64,000 nt of DNA from CAVXSP01 sp963724645. Lineage in GTDB: Bacteria > Acidobacteriota > Vicinamibacteria > Vicinamibacterales > SCN-69-37. The stretch is taken from NCBI GenBank assembly GCA_963724645.1, contig CAVRVJ010000013.1, positions 62,001 through 126,000 on the forward strand, given 5' to 3'. This document shows, one piece after another, positions 1-8,916 of the stretch. The position numbers were made by a program, and so were the translations under genes. Each line of letters begins with the position of its first letter. Within the stretch, counting starts at the first letter, position 1. The notes beneath the pieces were generated by a model. It did not search any database and was not told the origin of the DNA. It worked only from the letters and a program-made list of their open reading frames with translations.

Positions 1-220
1 GATTGATGATGATCGCATCAGCGTTTTCAGCGCGTTCCTGGAGCCAGTCGATCAACGCGCCTTCGTGATTCGACTGGAACGACTCGACCTGCGCGCCATG
101 AGCAGCCGCAGCAGTGCTGACTGCCGAGACGATCTCGGCCAATGTGATGTTCCCGTACGTCTTCGCGTCGCGCCGCCCCAGCCGGTTGAGATTCGGGCCG
201 TGCACCAGGAGAATGTGCAT
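1..220 (-). CDS. aroQ: Type II 3-dehydroquinate dehydratase, 5' part only
   Basis: The gene enters from the left edge and only its first 73 codons are inside the window. The reading from the ATG at 220 starts MHILLVHGPNLNRLGRRD, the signature N-terminus of the dodecameric type II enzyme, followed by the lid residues around TYG and then QSNHEGALIDWLQ and the start of the IIIN strand. The enzyme converts 3-dehydroquinate to 3-dehydroshikimate in the shikimate pathway, in the cytoplasm. The catalytic Arg of GRR and Tyr of TYG are present. It is divergent from the Tat-exported gene at 323. The C-terminal half, with the second His, lies outside the window. Confidence 0.9.
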   Translation of the reverse strand, partial: MHILLVHGPNLNRLGRRDAKTYGNITLAEIVSAVSTAAAAHGAQVESFQSNHEGALIDWLQERAENADAIIIN

Positions 221-322
221 CACGCGACAGTGTAGCCTGCCCCACGCGCGTAACCGTTACAGGCCCGCCTGCGCGGCACTCCAGTGTTAGCGTTCCCGAC
301 AGACATTTCCCCGGAGAACCCA

Positions 323-1456
323 ATGGCAATTACACGACGTGAGTTCGGACGATTGGCGGTCGCGGGCCTTTCTGCTGCGGCGTTCATCGAGAACCCGCTG
401 TTCAACTCGGTGTTCGCGCAAGGGAAGCCGAACTCGAAGTTCGGCGGAGTGCAGATCGGTGTCATTACGTACAGCTATCGCTCGATGCCAGACCAGAGCG
501 CAGAGGCGACGCTGAAATACGTGCTCGAGTCCGGCGTCAGCGCGATTGAGCTGATGGACACACCGGTCGAGCTCTTCCTCGGCCGTCCTGCTCCCGTTGC
601 ACGCGCGGGCGGTGCGGGCGCCGCGGGCGGGGGCCGTCGTGGCGGGGCGGAAGCGCCGGCTGGACCGACGCCGTACGAGCAGTTGATGGCCGGAACGATG
701 CCGTCATGCACGCCCGGTCAAGGCCGCAGGGCTGGCGGCGGAGGCGGGCGAGGTGGAGCGCAGACGACGCCCGAAGAATTGGCGGCTCAGCAGCGGGAGG
801 CGGATGGGCTCCGGAAATGGCGCACTTCCGTGTCGTTGGAGAAGGTGAAGGCACTGAGGAAGATGTACAACGACGCGGGCGTCACGATGTACGCCTACAA
901 ACCGGACCGGCTGGTAAAGAATATGCAGACGACAGACGCTGAGTTCGACTACGTGTTTACGATAGCGTCAACGCTCGGCGCTTCCGCGCTGCATATGGAA
1001 CTGCCGTCCGGCGCCGATGCCATGGCGTTGGCGAAGCGCATGGCGCAGTTCGCCGAGAAGCACAAGGTTTTCGTTGGATTCCATACGCACGGGCAAGGCA
1101 CCATGACGGCGTTCGACGAGGCGTTGGCTGTGTCGAAGTGGATCACCTGTAATGTTGACCTCGGGCACTACGTCGCCGCCGGCAACGTCGGCGGAACGCC
1201 GATTCAGTTCCTGGAGAAGCACCACGACCGCATCTCGAGCTTCCACCTGAAGGATCGAACACTTCCGGAGCATTGTTCGTTGACCGTTCCGTACGGAAAG
1301 GGCGACGGCCAGATCAAAGACATCCTCCTCCTCATGAAGAAGAACAAGTGGACATTCCCTGCGACCGTCGAGCTCGAGTCGCCAATCCCAGCAGGATCCG
1401 ATGCAGTGAAAGAAGTGGCAAAGAGCGTCGAGTTCGCGAGGGCCGTGCTCGCCTAA
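323..1456 (+). CDS. Tat-exported sugar phosphate isomerase/epimerase-like TIM-barrel protein
   Basis: The start at 323 is chosen because it has GGAG at 7 nt and opens with a twin-arginine signal, TRREFGRLAVAGLSAAAF; an upstream in-frame ATG at 284 has neither. After about 35 residues comes the barrel of the xylose-isomerase-like/IolE family, with FHTHGQG, NVDLGHYVAAGN, SSFHLKDR and VELE at the usual metal-binding strands. Family members isomerise or epimerise sugars or inositols and are common, often as exported copies, in Acidobacteriota and Planctomycetota. An insertion of about 70 residues rich in Gly, Ala and Arg (about residues 85-150) splits the barrel and is probably a disordered loop. 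The substrate is unknown. Confidence 0.8.
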   Translation: MAITRREFGRLAVAGLSAAAFIENPLFNSVFAQGKPNSKFGGVQIGVITYSYRSMPDQSAEATLKYVLESGVSAIELMDTPVELFLGRPAPVARAGGAGAAGGGRRGGAEAPAGPTPYEQLMAGTMPSCTPGQGRRAGGGGGRGGAQTTPEELAAQQREADGLRKWRTSVSLEKVKALRKMYNDAGVTMYAYKPDRLVKNMQTTDAEFDYVFTIASTLGASALHMELPSGADAMALAKRMAQFAEKHKVFVGFHTHGQGTMTAFDEALAVSKWITCNVDLGHYVAAGNVGGTPIQFLEKHHDRISSFHLKDRTLPEHCSLTVPYGKGDGQIKDILLLMKKNKWTFPATVELESPIPAGSDAVKEVAKSVEFARAVLA

Positions 1457-1481
1457 ACCGTCACGGATACTGAGTCCAAGC

Positions 1482-1512
1482 CCAAGGGGCCGGTTCATCG
1501 CCGGCCCTTTGG
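1482..1512 (+). terminator. Intrinsic-type terminator hairpin
   Basis: CCAAGGGGCCGG pairs with CCGGCCCTTTGG around a 7-nt loop. That gives 12 bp with one G-T wobble, followed by CTTGTTGC. It lies 25 nt after the stop of the isomerase-like gene and probably ends its transcript. The T-run is weak. Confidence 0.65.
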
Positions 1513-1707
1513 CTTGTTGCCGTCGCTGAGTGCTCTGGGGACTCGGCGACGTCGTAGTAGTCGGAATTGACAGGCATCACGCTTCACGCGACGACACGTT
1601 GTCGTCGTATTCGGCGAAGGTCGCAGCATACGATGGCGGCCCTTCGGCAAGCAGACGTCGAGGAACGTCTGTGCGATTCAGATCTCAGCCTGAACATCAA
1701 CCGCCCT

Positions 1708-2857
1708 TCAGGGTCGGGCGGATCGCCTTCGACGTGCAAAAGAAGCGAGATTGGACTTGCCCTCAAGCTGCGCATTCTGCAGCGCCTCCAGCTTCGCCGT
1801 CCCCATCTCCAGCATTCCCTGGTCGACGATGCTATACCGTCGGTAGATCGATTCCGTCTTGTGCCCGATCATCGCCATCGCCGTCGTCCTCGGCACTCCG
1901 GCGCGCTCAAGATTGCTGAACGGCTGTTCGCCGGAAGTCGTGCGGAATGCGTTGAATGTTGGCGGCCTTGCAGGCGGCTCGCCAATCCTCATGAAAGTCG
2001 CGAATCGGGGTGCCGTCGGGCTTGCAGAACACCCACGGGATCACCTTGCCCGTGCGCTTCTCGATCTTCGAGACCCATTTCCGCTGCCGTTCAAGAATCT
2101 CCCGCATCCAGGTCGTGAACTGGAATTCGCGGCCGGACGTGGCGTCCTTGGCTTCACCGGGATCGAGCCGCAACCAGCCTTTACCGCTGAAATCGACGTG
2201 CCTCCACTGACGCGAGAGCAGCTCTGACCGGATGCGCCACCCCGTGATGTAAGCGATTTCAAACAGTCCCTGATACTCCGATGGCAATTGTTTGAGAATT
2301 GCGCGGAACTGGTCGAGCTCGAAGAACCCCTTCGCACGTTGTGCTCCGCCAGCATCGAGATGTACGGCATCGTCGCCACCATCCCCTGCCGCAAGCCCAA
2401 GCCGAAACATCCGCTTCAAGGTCGCCAGCTCGCGGTTCACGGTCGCCGGCGCCGCCTTGTCCTTCAACCGAAGCGCCTTGTAGCGTTCGACGGACGTCGT
2501 CGTGATGTCGATCGCCTTGGTGCCGCCGAAGACCTCGTCAAGATGAGGCAAACGCGCGGTTTGCAGGTCGCGGAAGCTCTTGCGCTCATTGTTCTCGTAG
2601 TCGACGAGGATCAGCTTGCAGAGATCCTCGTACGTGACGTTGCGCGAAAGCACGATCTTGCCGCCCATCGCGTCCGAGATGCGCTTCTTCAAAAACTCCG
2701 AGGCGTCAGATCGCTTCGTGTAGTCGGTGGATTCGCGGACCGTCCGTTTGCCGGAGACGAACTCGATGTACCAGTTGCTCGTCTTGCGGAGTTTGCCCTT
2801 CGAATCGCGGTACGTGCGCTGGAAGACGCTGCCCGATCCTTTGCGGCTGCGCGGCAT
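1708..2857 (-). pseudogene. Tyrosine recombinase (phage-type integrase), frameshifted
   Basis: From the ATG at 2857 the protein opens MPRSRKGSGSVFQRTY, continues with a SAM-like DNA-binding core domain and then the catalytic domain: TGWRIRSELLS (first Arg), IPHDFRRTA (His-x-x-Arg), GHKTES and SIYRRYSIVD (nucleophile Tyr). The frame changes near 2395, returns near 2330 and changes again near 1925, so the last motifs are read in another frame. All catalytic residues are still recognisable, so the breaks may be recent or may be sequencing errors. The gene lies 136 bp from the 3' end of tRNA-Leu and points away from it, the usual layout of an element integrated at a tRNA. No other element genes remain. 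Confidence 0.82.
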
Positions 2858-2993
2858 GGTACTGCCCTTTGTTCCCTGGGGAGTCTAACATACCTGCCAG
2901 TGGCCTGCCAGTGACACCTTTTCAGGCGTTTTCAGCCGGTTCGGTCTTACGCGCTAAATCGCGAAATCAGGCCGTATTTATTGGCTTATTTAG

Positions 2994-3080
2994 TGCCGGG
3001 GGTGGGGATCGAACCCACACGGGGCTTGTGGCCCCTCAGGATTTTAAGTCCTGTGCGTCTGCCAGTTTCGCCACCCCGGC
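2994..3080 (-). tRNA. tRNA-Leu(UAA)
   Basis: On the minus strand the 87-nt sequence starts GCCGGGGTGGCGAAACTGG. It has the A-box, an anticodon stem CAGGA/TCCTG with loop CUUAAAA (anticodon UAA), a long variable arm (GGGGCC..GGCCCC type) typical of class II tRNAs, and the T-loop GGGTTCGATCCC. The 7-bp acceptor stem closes with discriminator A. CCA is not encoded. It is the likely attachment site of the two integrase remnants beside it. Confidence 0.95.
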
Positions 3081-3159
3081 ATGAGGTCTGTTTTCAGTGA
3101 CTTACCGCGATCCACCCGCGACACCGCGGGCCTGATTTTCGTCAATTGTGCCCGGTATC

Positions 3160-3360
3160 GTGCCCGCGGCGGAATCTATCTTGGCCGCATCGCGCAACGC
3201 GCCTGCGTCGACGATCGGCTAGTGTCGATAAATCGCCTCGGTCTTGTGTCCCACCATCGCCATGGCCGCGGAGCGCGCCACGCCAATTCGCTCGAGGTTG
3301 CGGACCGCGGTTCTCCTGAAGTCGTCCGGAATCCGGCCAGGGCAGCCGCATTCTCGTCCC
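3160..3360 (-). pseudogene. Second tyrosine-integrase remnant (C-terminal end only)
   Basis: The minus-strand frame reads IPDDFRRTAVRNLERIGV, then AMAMVGHKTEAIYRH, a TAG stop, then PIVDAGALRDAAK. This matches the C-terminus of the integrase at 1708-2857 over about 60 residues (IPHDFRRTAVRNLERAGV, AMAMIGHKTESIYRRYSIVD). Two catalytic residues are lost: the His of HDFRR is Asp, and the nucleophilic Tyr codon is a stop. Nothing of the N-terminal domain is left. It lies on the 5' side of tRNA-Leu and marks an older integration at the same site. Confidence 0.85.
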
Positions 3361-3405
3361 GAACTGCCTCAGTCCGCATCAACGTCGCCATAGGTCACCG
3401 CCCTT

Positions 3406-4498
3406 CTATCTTTTCCGTGCAATGAAGAACGAGTGGAAGATGTCGCCCTCGAGGTGCTTGGGCTCCACTGAGAATCCAGCGGCCTCGAGCATTGCGCGCG
3501 CGTTCCCCTCGCCCCACACCGTGCCAAGCCCGGGTCCCCCTTGCGCCAGCGACACGCTCATGCAGTGGAACACCGATGCCGCATAGAGCAGCGGGGCCAG
3601 CGGATGCTCGCGGTTGTGCGCCAAGCCACTCGGCACCGCAATATCCACCATCAGAAACGTGCCGTCGCGTCGGAGCGCCCGCGCCGCGCGCCGGAGCACT
3701 TCCTCGGGCTTGGCCAGGTCGTGCACGACATCAAACGTCGTGATGAGGTCGTACGCGTCCGAGGCGTCGAGCGCCGCCAAATCGCGCACCTCGAACCGCG
3801 CGTTCGTCAGGCCGAGCCCCTCCGTGTGGGCGCGGGCCGCCTGGATGCCGTCCTCGGCGAAGTCCCACCCGGTGAAGCGGCTCCGCGGGAACGCCCGCGC
3901 CATCAGCGTAACGGCGTAGCCCTGCCCGCAGCCGAGGTCCAGCACGTCGGCGCCGGTCTGCAGCGCCTCGATGATCCCGGGCGCGAGCGGCAGAATGGCG
4001 CTCACCAGCTTGGGACCGTAGGTCATCGCGCTTTCCTCGGCCTGCAGTTGCTGGAATTTCGGATACTGCGAGTACGGGACGCCGCGGCCGTCCTTGAACG
4101 CCGTCACGACGTCATCCTCGACGAGTCCGCCAGAGGGCGATGTACCTGCGTGAACATCGCCAGGTTGTCGGCGCCGGCCGCCGGTGTCAGGCAGGCAGCA
4201 TGCTCCGGTGGGAGCCTGTAGGTTTGCGTCTCCGGCGCGTATTCGACGATGCCGCCAGAGAGACCATGCCGCCGAGCCATTCGCGCACGTAGCGCTCATG
4301 CAACCCTGCCACGTTGGCGATGTCGGCGCTGGTGGCCGGCGGCAGCGCTGCCATCGTTTCAAAGAGGCGCGTGCGATGGCCTACGCTCGTCAGCAATGCG
4401 AGGAACCCGTGATTGAGCACCGCCAGCATCTCCCCCGAGAACGCTTCCGCCTTGGCGGAGTCAATCGTGGCGGTTGTCGTCGCAGTGAAGTCGTTCAT
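3406..4498 (-). CDS. SAM-dependent methyltransferase with N-terminal winged helix (frameshifted)
   Basis: The start at 4498 has GGAGGG 7 nt upstream. Residues 1-80 (SGEMLAVLNHGFLALLTSVGHRTRLFETMAALP, then AGLHERYVREWLGGMV) are the winged-helix dimerisation region of the Rv2258c-like methyltransferases. The second half is a class I fold with VLDLGCGQGYAVTLMA (motif I), then AYDLITTFDVVHDL and DGTFLMVDI. Small molecules or lipids are the usual substrates; the true one is unknown. Two frame changes near 4255 and 4135 hide a middle segment that reads EYAPETQTYRLPPEHAACL. Without them the protein would be about 360 residues, normal for the family. Confidence 0.75.
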
Positions 4499-4601
4499 GT
4501 GCAAATCCCTCCTTCAGGCGCGGCCAGGTCAGCCACTTGGTTAGTGTGACTCAGGCCACCGCGGCCGCCTTTCTCTCGGCCAGCGCCGGTTGGCGCGCCA
4601 C

Positions 4602-6145
4602 TCAACGATCGAGATCCGGCCAGCGGCACCGGCGATGTCCGATCGTGTCGCTTCCGGCGCTGTTCTGTCGGAGATACAGGAATCGCGAAGCGGTCATGCC
4701 GAGCAACTGCACGTCGGCGCCGTGGCAGGGCTGCGACGAGAGGATGTAGTCGCCCGCGCGCGTCGTCGAGAAGAAGTCTCCTCGCCTCGCCACGTGAAGG
4801 ACCGTCGCGCCGACAATCGCTTCAGCCACGAAGTGGCCAGCTCTCGCGTGATGGTTCGAGGAACAACCGGTGTCCGCGCAGACGTTCCCGTTCGGCGAGC
4901 ATCAGCGATTGTCCGGAGAGCGAGAGATCTCGCCGGTTGAACGAGTACCACACCAGCTTGCCTTCCGCGACGCCGAAGGCGACCACGATTGCGCCGAGGA
5001 CGGCCAGGCGCCGCCAGCCTCCGATGCGCGCCGCCAAGGTCGCGGCGACGCGGTCGCACAATGTCAGCGCGAGTCCCACGGAAAACACGGGATAGAACGT
5101 GTTCAGATACCACGGCAGTTTTGTCCGCATCATCGTCGGCACGGCCAGGGAGACGAGCGCCCAGCCGACCAGCACGATGGCCCGGCGATCGCGGGCGCGC
5201 CAGCGCCGCCATGCGCGCCGCGCGAGGTCGGCGCGTCCGGGCGAGGCGAGGACCGCGACGACGCCCGCGAACAGCCAGTCGTAGTGATGCTTCTGGAGCA
5301 CGTCGAAGTAATAGAGCGTCCCGCCGGCGTGGCCTTCGATCGGCCGGACGGTACGGGCGACGAAGTCGTACAGGACGAGCGGCCGGAGAAACGCCCACTG
5401 ATCGACGTGATAGCGCGCCACCGTCCAGGCGCCGACCGGAAGCAGAAAGCAGGCCGCCAAGGCCCAGGCCTGGGCGAACGACGGCCGCGCCTGGCGGCAC
5501 GCCGCCCAGGCAAAGCCCACGATGGCCAGCGGAAGCAGCACCCCCATCCCCCGGAGCAGGAAGGCTGCCGCCAGCAGCCCTCCCAGCCCCGCGTATCGGC
5601 GCACGCTGGCCTCTTCGGCAACGGTGATGGCCGTCAGAATCGTCACGAGCGTGAACGGCGCGTCGGTGGCGGCGCTTCGGCCCGAGTGCACGTACAGGAA
5701 CCCGAACATCGTTGACAGGACCAGGCTGGCGGCGAGGGCGACGAACGCGCCGAAGTGGCGCCGCGTCCAGGACCTGGAGGACGGCCACGCTCAACCAGGC
5801 GGACGCTGCCGACGCCACCCGGAGGGAGACGAGGCTCGGCCCGAACGCCTTGAAGCTCAAGGCGATGAGCCACACCATCAGCGGAGGCTTGGTGTTGTAG
5901 TAGTCGAGCGTCCGGTGGAAGGTTGTGCCAATCCACGAGCCGCCCGATACCGCCTCCCAGGCGCTGAGGCCGTACAGCGATTCGTCCCATTCGGTCACGA
6001 ACTCCCGACCGAGACGGAAGGTCAGATTGAGCGCCGCCAGCCCGAGGACGGCGGCCGCGAGGAGAACGTAATGGCGGTCGAGGACCGTCGGGGCACGCGA
6101 TCCAGCACGGCCAGTAGCAGATGGTGCCGTACTCCAGTGGACCAT
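4602..6145 (-). CDS. GT39-type membrane mannosyl/glycosyltransferase (frameshifted)
   Basis: The N-terminal part has a membrane helix, then the luminal or periplasmic loop EFVTEWDESLYGLSAWE with the acidic Asp-Glu pair that defines GT-C transferases of the PMT/ArnT type, then TKPPLMVWLIALSFKAFGPS. Many hydrophobic helices follow in a second frame (VSLAVPTMMRTKLPWYLNTF), and the last 70 or so residues are in a third frame. Frame changes lie near 5765 and 4830. Such proteins transfer a sugar from a polyprenyl-phosphate donor to lipids or proteins on the outer face of the inner membrane. The acceptor cannot be told. The IS1202-like element has inserted 56 bp ahead of the start codon and may have cut its promoter. 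Confidence 0.75.
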
Positions 6146-6182
6146 ACCGGCGACAGCCTAGGCCCCGGCTCGCGCGATGTCA

Positions 6183-6200
6183 ACGGCCTCTATAGATTGT
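6183..6200. repeat. Left copy of 18-bp direct repeat (target-site duplication)
   Basis: ACGGCCTCTATAGATTGT is found here and again, identical, at 7647-7664. The two copies exactly bracket the IS1202-like element and are read as its target-site duplication. Long duplications of about 17-29 bp are known for the IS1202 family. Confidence 0.85.
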
Positions 6201-7646
6201 GTCAAAGCTCGTTAGAAATGTCCCCGTCCTTAACTCGTTAGAAATGTCCCCTGGGTTCACTTCTCCATCGCTTGCCAGAGCGTCTTGTGCGTGCGGAACT
6301 GGTCAACGCGTTGGCGCCACGGATGATTGGCGCCGGGGCGCGGCTGCGGCCGAGCCGCCGGAGGCGGCGAGGGCGTCGGCCGTGTCCCGGCGCCGACGAC
6401 GGCGGGTCGAGGCCCGGCCAGTTCGGTCCAGCGCATCACCTGGCCGCGATACTCGATGGCGAGCCGTCCGTCTTCCCATTCGCACACCGACACCGTACTC
6501 CGCGCGGGCGCGTGACCACTCTGCGGGTGCAGCTGCAAGGCGCGCTTGTGGTACTGCACGACCCAGTCCTGGCCCACCACGCGCGTCTCCTCGAGTCGAA
6601 AGACGCGATCGAGGTCCCGCGCCGACGGCGCCCGCCGGTGGAAGTCCTCGGCCGCGGCCGCGGGTTGCGCGAACCGCGCATTGTGCGCCGGCCAATACCT
6701 CGTGGTGAGAAAGGTATTGGCCGCCGCATCGTCCGCCACGCCGAGCCGCCGCATCTTCTTCACCAGCCGATCTTGATGCGTGCCGTGATTGCGCTCCACG
6801 CGGCCTTTGGCCTGCGGCGAACTGGCCGGAATAATCCGCATCTCGAGCCCCGCACACATCCGACCAAACTGCGTCAGCGGCACCACCCCCGCGGCGATCT
6901 CCGCCTCGGTGCCGGCCCGCACATAGACGTTCTTCCAGTCGGTGTAGAGCGCCAGGGGCACGCCATACGCCACGATCCACGCCCGCAACACGGCCACCGC
7001 CGCCCAGATGGTTTCCTGGTCGCTGAAGCGGCCGGTCATCGGTACTCGTCGCGTCATCCACCATCGTGATCAGACAGCGGTGCGGTCCGCGATCTTCATA
7101 CCAGCGGTGAAAACTGCCGTCGAATTGCACCAGCTCGCCGAAATGCGCCTTCCGCTCGCGACGCTGTCGATAGGGCGAGCGTCGGCGCGTCGGACTCCAC
7201 AGGCCCGCCGCCAGCATCCACCGACGCAACGTCTCGTGATCGATGTGGACGTCGTCTTCACTGGCCAGGTGCTCCGCCGCCAGGGTCGGCCCGAACCGCG
7301 TGCCGGCCGGGCCGCTGTATTTCTGGCGAATCAAGGCCAATGCGCGCTGGCGCGTCGCCGCCGTGATCTGCCGATTCGACCGGCCCGCACTCTGATGCTG
7401 GAGACCGCGCGCGCCGCGCCGCCGAAACCGTCGCCACACCCGCTTGGTCTGTCGGTAGCTCAATCCCAACATCGTCGCCGCGCTCCGCAGGCTCAACGTC
7501 TTCGCCTTCACACGCCCGAAGACCTCCACCCGGCGCAACTCCTTCACACTCATCGCGGTCCGTCCCACCTGCGACCTCCACCAGGTCGCTACGGTAGGGG
7601 ACATTTCTAACGAGTCAGAGAGGGGACATTATCAGCGAGTCGCAAC
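6201..7646 (-). mobile_element. IS1202/ISNCY-like insertion sequence, complete, 1446 bp
   Basis: The ends are inverted repeats, and each end carries two copies of a binding motif. On the left CTCGTTAGAAATGTCCCC occurs at 6208-6225 and 6234-6251, 26 bp apart. On the right its complement occurs exactly at 7597-7614 and in diverged form at 7622-7639. The element is bounded by identical 18-bp direct repeats and contains a single transposase gene on the minus strand. It lies between the GT39 gene and an IS3 remnant. Confidence 0.87.
6257..7553 (-). CDS. IS1202/ISNCY-family DDE transposase (one frameshift)
   Basis: The start is taken at MSVKELRRVEVFGRVK (7553); a longer frame would begin inside the terminal repeat. 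The N-terminal helix-turn-helix (AATMLGLSYRQTKRVWRRF) is followed by an integrase-like RNase H fold with the acidic triad in VQFDGSFHRW, ALYTDWKNVY and SSPQAKGRVERNHGT. The C-terminus is a Pro-rich tail ending THKTLWQAMEK. A one-base shift near 7050 breaks the frame between MVDDATST and TGRFSDQETIW. Other genes in the window are broken the same way, so this may be an error rather than inactivation. Confidence 0.85.
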
Positions 7647-7664
7647 ACGGCCTCTATAGATTGT
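7647..7664. repeat. Right copy of 18-bp direct repeat
   Basis: Identical to 6183-6200. Its last bases (GATTGT) run straight into the start of the IS3-family remnant, TTCGTCCTCC, so the IS1202-like element appears to have landed at the edge of the older IS3 copy. Confidence 0.85.
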
Positions 7665-7689
7665 TTCGTCCTCCGTTGAAGGAGGACCG

Positions 7690-7785
7690 ATGAAACGGAG
7701 TAGATTCAGCGACGAACAAATCCTGGCGATCGTGAAGGAAGGCGAAGCGGGCCGGAAAGTAGCCGACATCTGCCGAACGCAGCCA
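7690..7785 (+). pseudogene. IS3-family transposase OrfA, N-terminal stub
   Basis: MKRSRFSDEQILAIVKEG followed by EAGRKVADICR is the standard start of IS3-family OrfA (helix-turn-helix). The similarity stops after about 33 residues, and the frame then runs through unrelated sequence to 7920. A perfect 7-bp hairpin (GTCCTCC / GGAGGAC) precedes the start codon. The rest of the IS is gone. Confidence 0.75.
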
Positions 7786-7958
7786 AGACTGCTCAGCCCC
7801 GCCTTGCTGTCGGGCGTAATCATCCGCCGCATCAGGTGCACGCCTGAAATGACTGGCTTGCCCGGCCCCGCGATGATCGTCAAAGCAATTCGAACGTCAA
7901 TGGACGCAGGATCCCAGTAGTGACACACAGTCGCGGCGCCGCTCGCGGAAGAAACCAC
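7785..7958 (-). other. Orphan reading frame behind the IS3 stub, possible gene fragment
   Basis: A minus-strand frame starting with GTG at 7958 reads VSSASGAATVCHYWDP, then DVRIALTIIAGPGKPV, before running into the IS3 stub in antisense. It follows the small CDS ending at 7967 with a 9-bp gap and could be the 5' end of a gene cut off by the IS3 insertion. I do not recognise the family and it may be spurious. Confidence 0.25.
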
Positions 7959-7966
7959 CGATCGCG

Positions 7967-8335
7967 TCAGTGAATCGTCTCGGGTGCCGTGAACTGTCGC
8001 TCCGTCTGGAGCACGCGGGTAATCATCGCGTCCAGCCGGACCTGATCGATTGAAAACGGCCCGGCCACCGCCGCGCCCATCGGAATCTCAATCGCGATGA
8101 CGACGTCGGCGCCGTTCGGTTCGACGATCCAACTGAAGCCGCGCAGCGCGACGGGCTTGTCGGCGGGCGCGCGCGGGTTCTCGACGCGATCGATGGCTCG
8201 TAAAATCTGCACGAGCACATCGCGAACAGCGGCATCGTCCCACGACGAGGGATCGCCGTGGCCGACAGAGATCGCCTCCGTCACCGCGAAATCACGGCCC
8301 TTCAAAACGACTTCAACATCAAACGTCATGTTCAT
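7967..8335 (-). CDS. Conserved-looking small protein of unknown function
   Basis: 122 residues from the ATG at 8335: MNMTFDVEVVLKGRDFAVTE, a long helix-forming segment (AAVRDVLVQILRAIDRVENP), then two strand-like runs (LRGFSWIVEPNGADVVIAIE). It is soluble, with no signal and no membrane segment. The continuous frame extends upstream through the tandem repeat, but the repeat is clearly not coding, so the first ATG after it is used. No family is recognised. It sits alone between the IS cluster and the 113-bp tandem repeats. Confidence 0.55.
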   Translation of the reverse strand: MNMTFDVEVVLKGRDFAVTEAISVGHGDPSSWDDAAVRDVLVQILRAIDRVENPRAPADKPVALRGFSWIVEPNGADVVIAIEIPMGAAVAGPFSIDQVRLDAMITRVLQTERQFTAPETIH

Positions 8336-8337
8336 CC

Positions 8338-8857
8338 GGGGGACTCTGTCCCGCCGGACCCCCTGGCGCCGTCGCTCGCGGGGGCCCCGCCGCCCCGCTC
8401 CGCGCCGGCGGCTCCCTCGCTCCGCTCGCTCGCGCGCGCGCCCTGCTTCCGGGGGACTCTGTCCCGCCGGACCCCCTGGCGCCGTCGCTCGCGGGGGCCC
8501 CGCCGCCCCGCTCCGCGCCGGCGGCTCCCTCGCTCCGCTCGCTCGCGCGCGCGCCCTGCTTCCGGGGGACTCTGTCCCGCCGGACCCCCTGGCGCCGTCG
8601 CTCGCGGGGGCCCCGCCGCCCCGCTCCGCGCCGGCGGCTCCCTCGCTCCGCTCGCTCGCGCGCGCGCGCCCCTGCTTCCGGGCGCCTTTGTCCCGCCGGA
8701 CCCCCTGGCGCCGTCGCTCGCGGGGGCCCCGCCGCCCCGCTCCGCGCCGGCGGCTCCCTCGCTCCGCTCGCTCGCGCGCGCGCCCTGCTTCCGGGGGACT
8801 CTGTCCCGCCGGACCCCCTGGCGCCGTCGCTCGCAGGGGCTTCGCCCCGCCGGAACC
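8338..8857. repeat. Tandem array, 113-bp unit, four full copies plus a partial
   Basis: Copies begin with GGGGGACTCTGTCCCGCCGG at 8338, 8451 and 8564, with a variant (GGGCGCCTTTGTCCCGCC) at 8680 and another exact start at 8793. Spacing is 113, 113, 116 and 113 bp; the 116-bp copy differs by length change in a CG run. Units are nearly identical, over 80 % GC by eye, and open with a short hairpin (GGGAC-TCT-GTCCC). The array fills the 580 bp between the DUF255 gene stop (8917) and the small CDS start (8335). Its open frames on both strands are by-products of the repeat period and GC bias. Confidence 0.9.
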
Positions 8858-8916
8858 TATCGCGACCAGCCCGGCCAGTATAGCCGGACGACGATCGCTG
8901 CTCACCATTAACGGCG

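Noticed and set aside
2010..2914. Plus-strand frames opposite the integrase
   Set aside because: Shadows; the minus strand carries the recombinase motifs.
4870..5715. Long plus-strand frame opposite the GT39 gene
   Set aside because: Antisense shadow of a high-GC gene; composition is His/Arg-rich, with no domain, and the minus strand has clear membrane helices.
7601..7604. Transposase start at 7604 inside the IS terminal repeat
   Set aside because: The codon is part of the repeat motif AAATGTCCCC; the conserved protein begins at 7553.
8338..8857. CRISPR array
   Set aside because: Units are contiguous 113-mers without unique spacers, and no cas genes are present.
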